A program made the translations under genes and the position numbers. Below, piece by piece: positions 6,366-6,486 of a stretch of 6,486 bases of DNA (position 1 is its first letter; each line of letters opens with the position of its first letter). The stretch is from Acidithiobacillus sp. GTDB lineage: Bacteria > Pseudomonadota > Gammaproteobacteria > Acidithiobacillales > Acidithiobacillaceae. The notes under the pieces were generated by a model, which did no database searches, was not told where the DNA came from, and worked only from the letters and a program-made list of their open reading frames with translations. The stretch is taken from positions 1 to 6,486 of the forward strand of contig JAPTWR010000109.1 in assembly GCA_028065135.1 (NCBI GenBank), written 5' to 3'.

Positions 6366-6472
6366 TGGTCGTTGTTTACACCAACAGGAGCGCAAACGTC
6401 GTCCGGATCATCTCATTGCGAAAGGCTAATAGCCGGGAGACTCGATCTTATGAAAACGCAACAAATGAATAA
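6359..6472 (+). pseudogene. brnT: C-terminal fragment of a BrnT-type ribonuclease toxin
   Basis: The frame ending at TAA 6470-6472 reads QVMVVVYTNR, then VVRIISLRKANSRETRSYEN. This is the characteristic end of BrnT toxins (pattern VVVYTERG...IRIISARKA...ER..YE). Intact BrnT is about 90 residues, but only about the last 37 are present; before QVMVVVYT the same frame reads out-of-frame recombinase sequence. The N-terminal residues that form the rest of the RNase fold are therefore missing and the toxin should be inactive. A plus-strand start that could belong to the antitoxin overlaps its end. Confidence 0.7.
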
Positions 6473-6486
6473 GCCTGCAGTTATTA
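6450..6486 (+). CDS. Possible start of a BrnA-like antitoxin gene, runs off the right edge
   Basis: An open frame begins at ATG 6450-6452 (MKTQQMNKPAVI) or at the in-frame ATG 6465-6467, which overlaps the TAA of the brnT remnant as ATGAATAA. In BrnTA operons the antitoxin gene follows and often overlaps the toxin gene, so position supports this reading. Only 12 codons are visible, too few to recognise a family. Confidence 0.35.
   Translation, partial: MKTQQMNKPAVI

Overview
The window looks like a piece of an accessory region in a proteobacterial chromosome. GC is fairly high (near 58-60% by eye) and the genes are closely packed. The gene families and composition would fit an Acidithiobacillus-like organism, but that is an inference and nothing in the window is diagnostic of a genus.

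Positions 1-4805 hold a minus-strand surface-polysaccharide block. In transcription order it runs: an ABC-transporter ATPase of the Wzt/KpsT type (4805-4143), a class I SAM methyltransferase (4143-3382) whose start overlaps the ATPase stop, a long FkbH-type protein (3368-1335), and a GT4-type glycosyltransferase (1142 to beyond the left edge). Together they suggest building, decorating and exporting a lipid-linked glycan (O-antigen, capsule or similar). No permease partner for the ATPase is in view. Between the FkbH-like gene and the glycosyltransferase lies a 192-bp gap filled by a degenerate, roughly 30-bp tandem repeat. It resembles the multiple terminal repeats of IS21-family elements, and the FkbH-like gene ends inside it.

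Positions 4891-5706 hold a type II toxin-antitoxin pair on the minus strand: a DUF1778 ribbon-helix-helix antitoxin followed directly by a TacT-like GNAT toxin. It has its own candidate promoter with a palindrome over the -10 element. The pair sits immediately upstream of the polysaccharide block, where a permease gene might be expected.

Positions 5845-6225 hold a plus-strand gene for a small SCP-2-like lipid-binding protein. Its last 12 codons match the repeat at 1307-1343 (33 of 37 bases).

Positions 6226-6486 are a gene graveyard. There is another repeat-like unit, a C-terminal scrap of a tyrosine recombinase, and then the C-terminal third of a BrnT-type toxin joined to it almost base to base. 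What may be the start of the matching antitoxin gene runs off the right edge.

The window therefore mixes a polysaccharide operon with toxin-antitoxin modules and mobile-element debris. No wholly new system is evident. The most unusual points are the repeat shared by the 3' ends of two unrelated genes, the DUF4214-SGNH-HAD-GNAT fusion, and the recombinase/BrnT junction.
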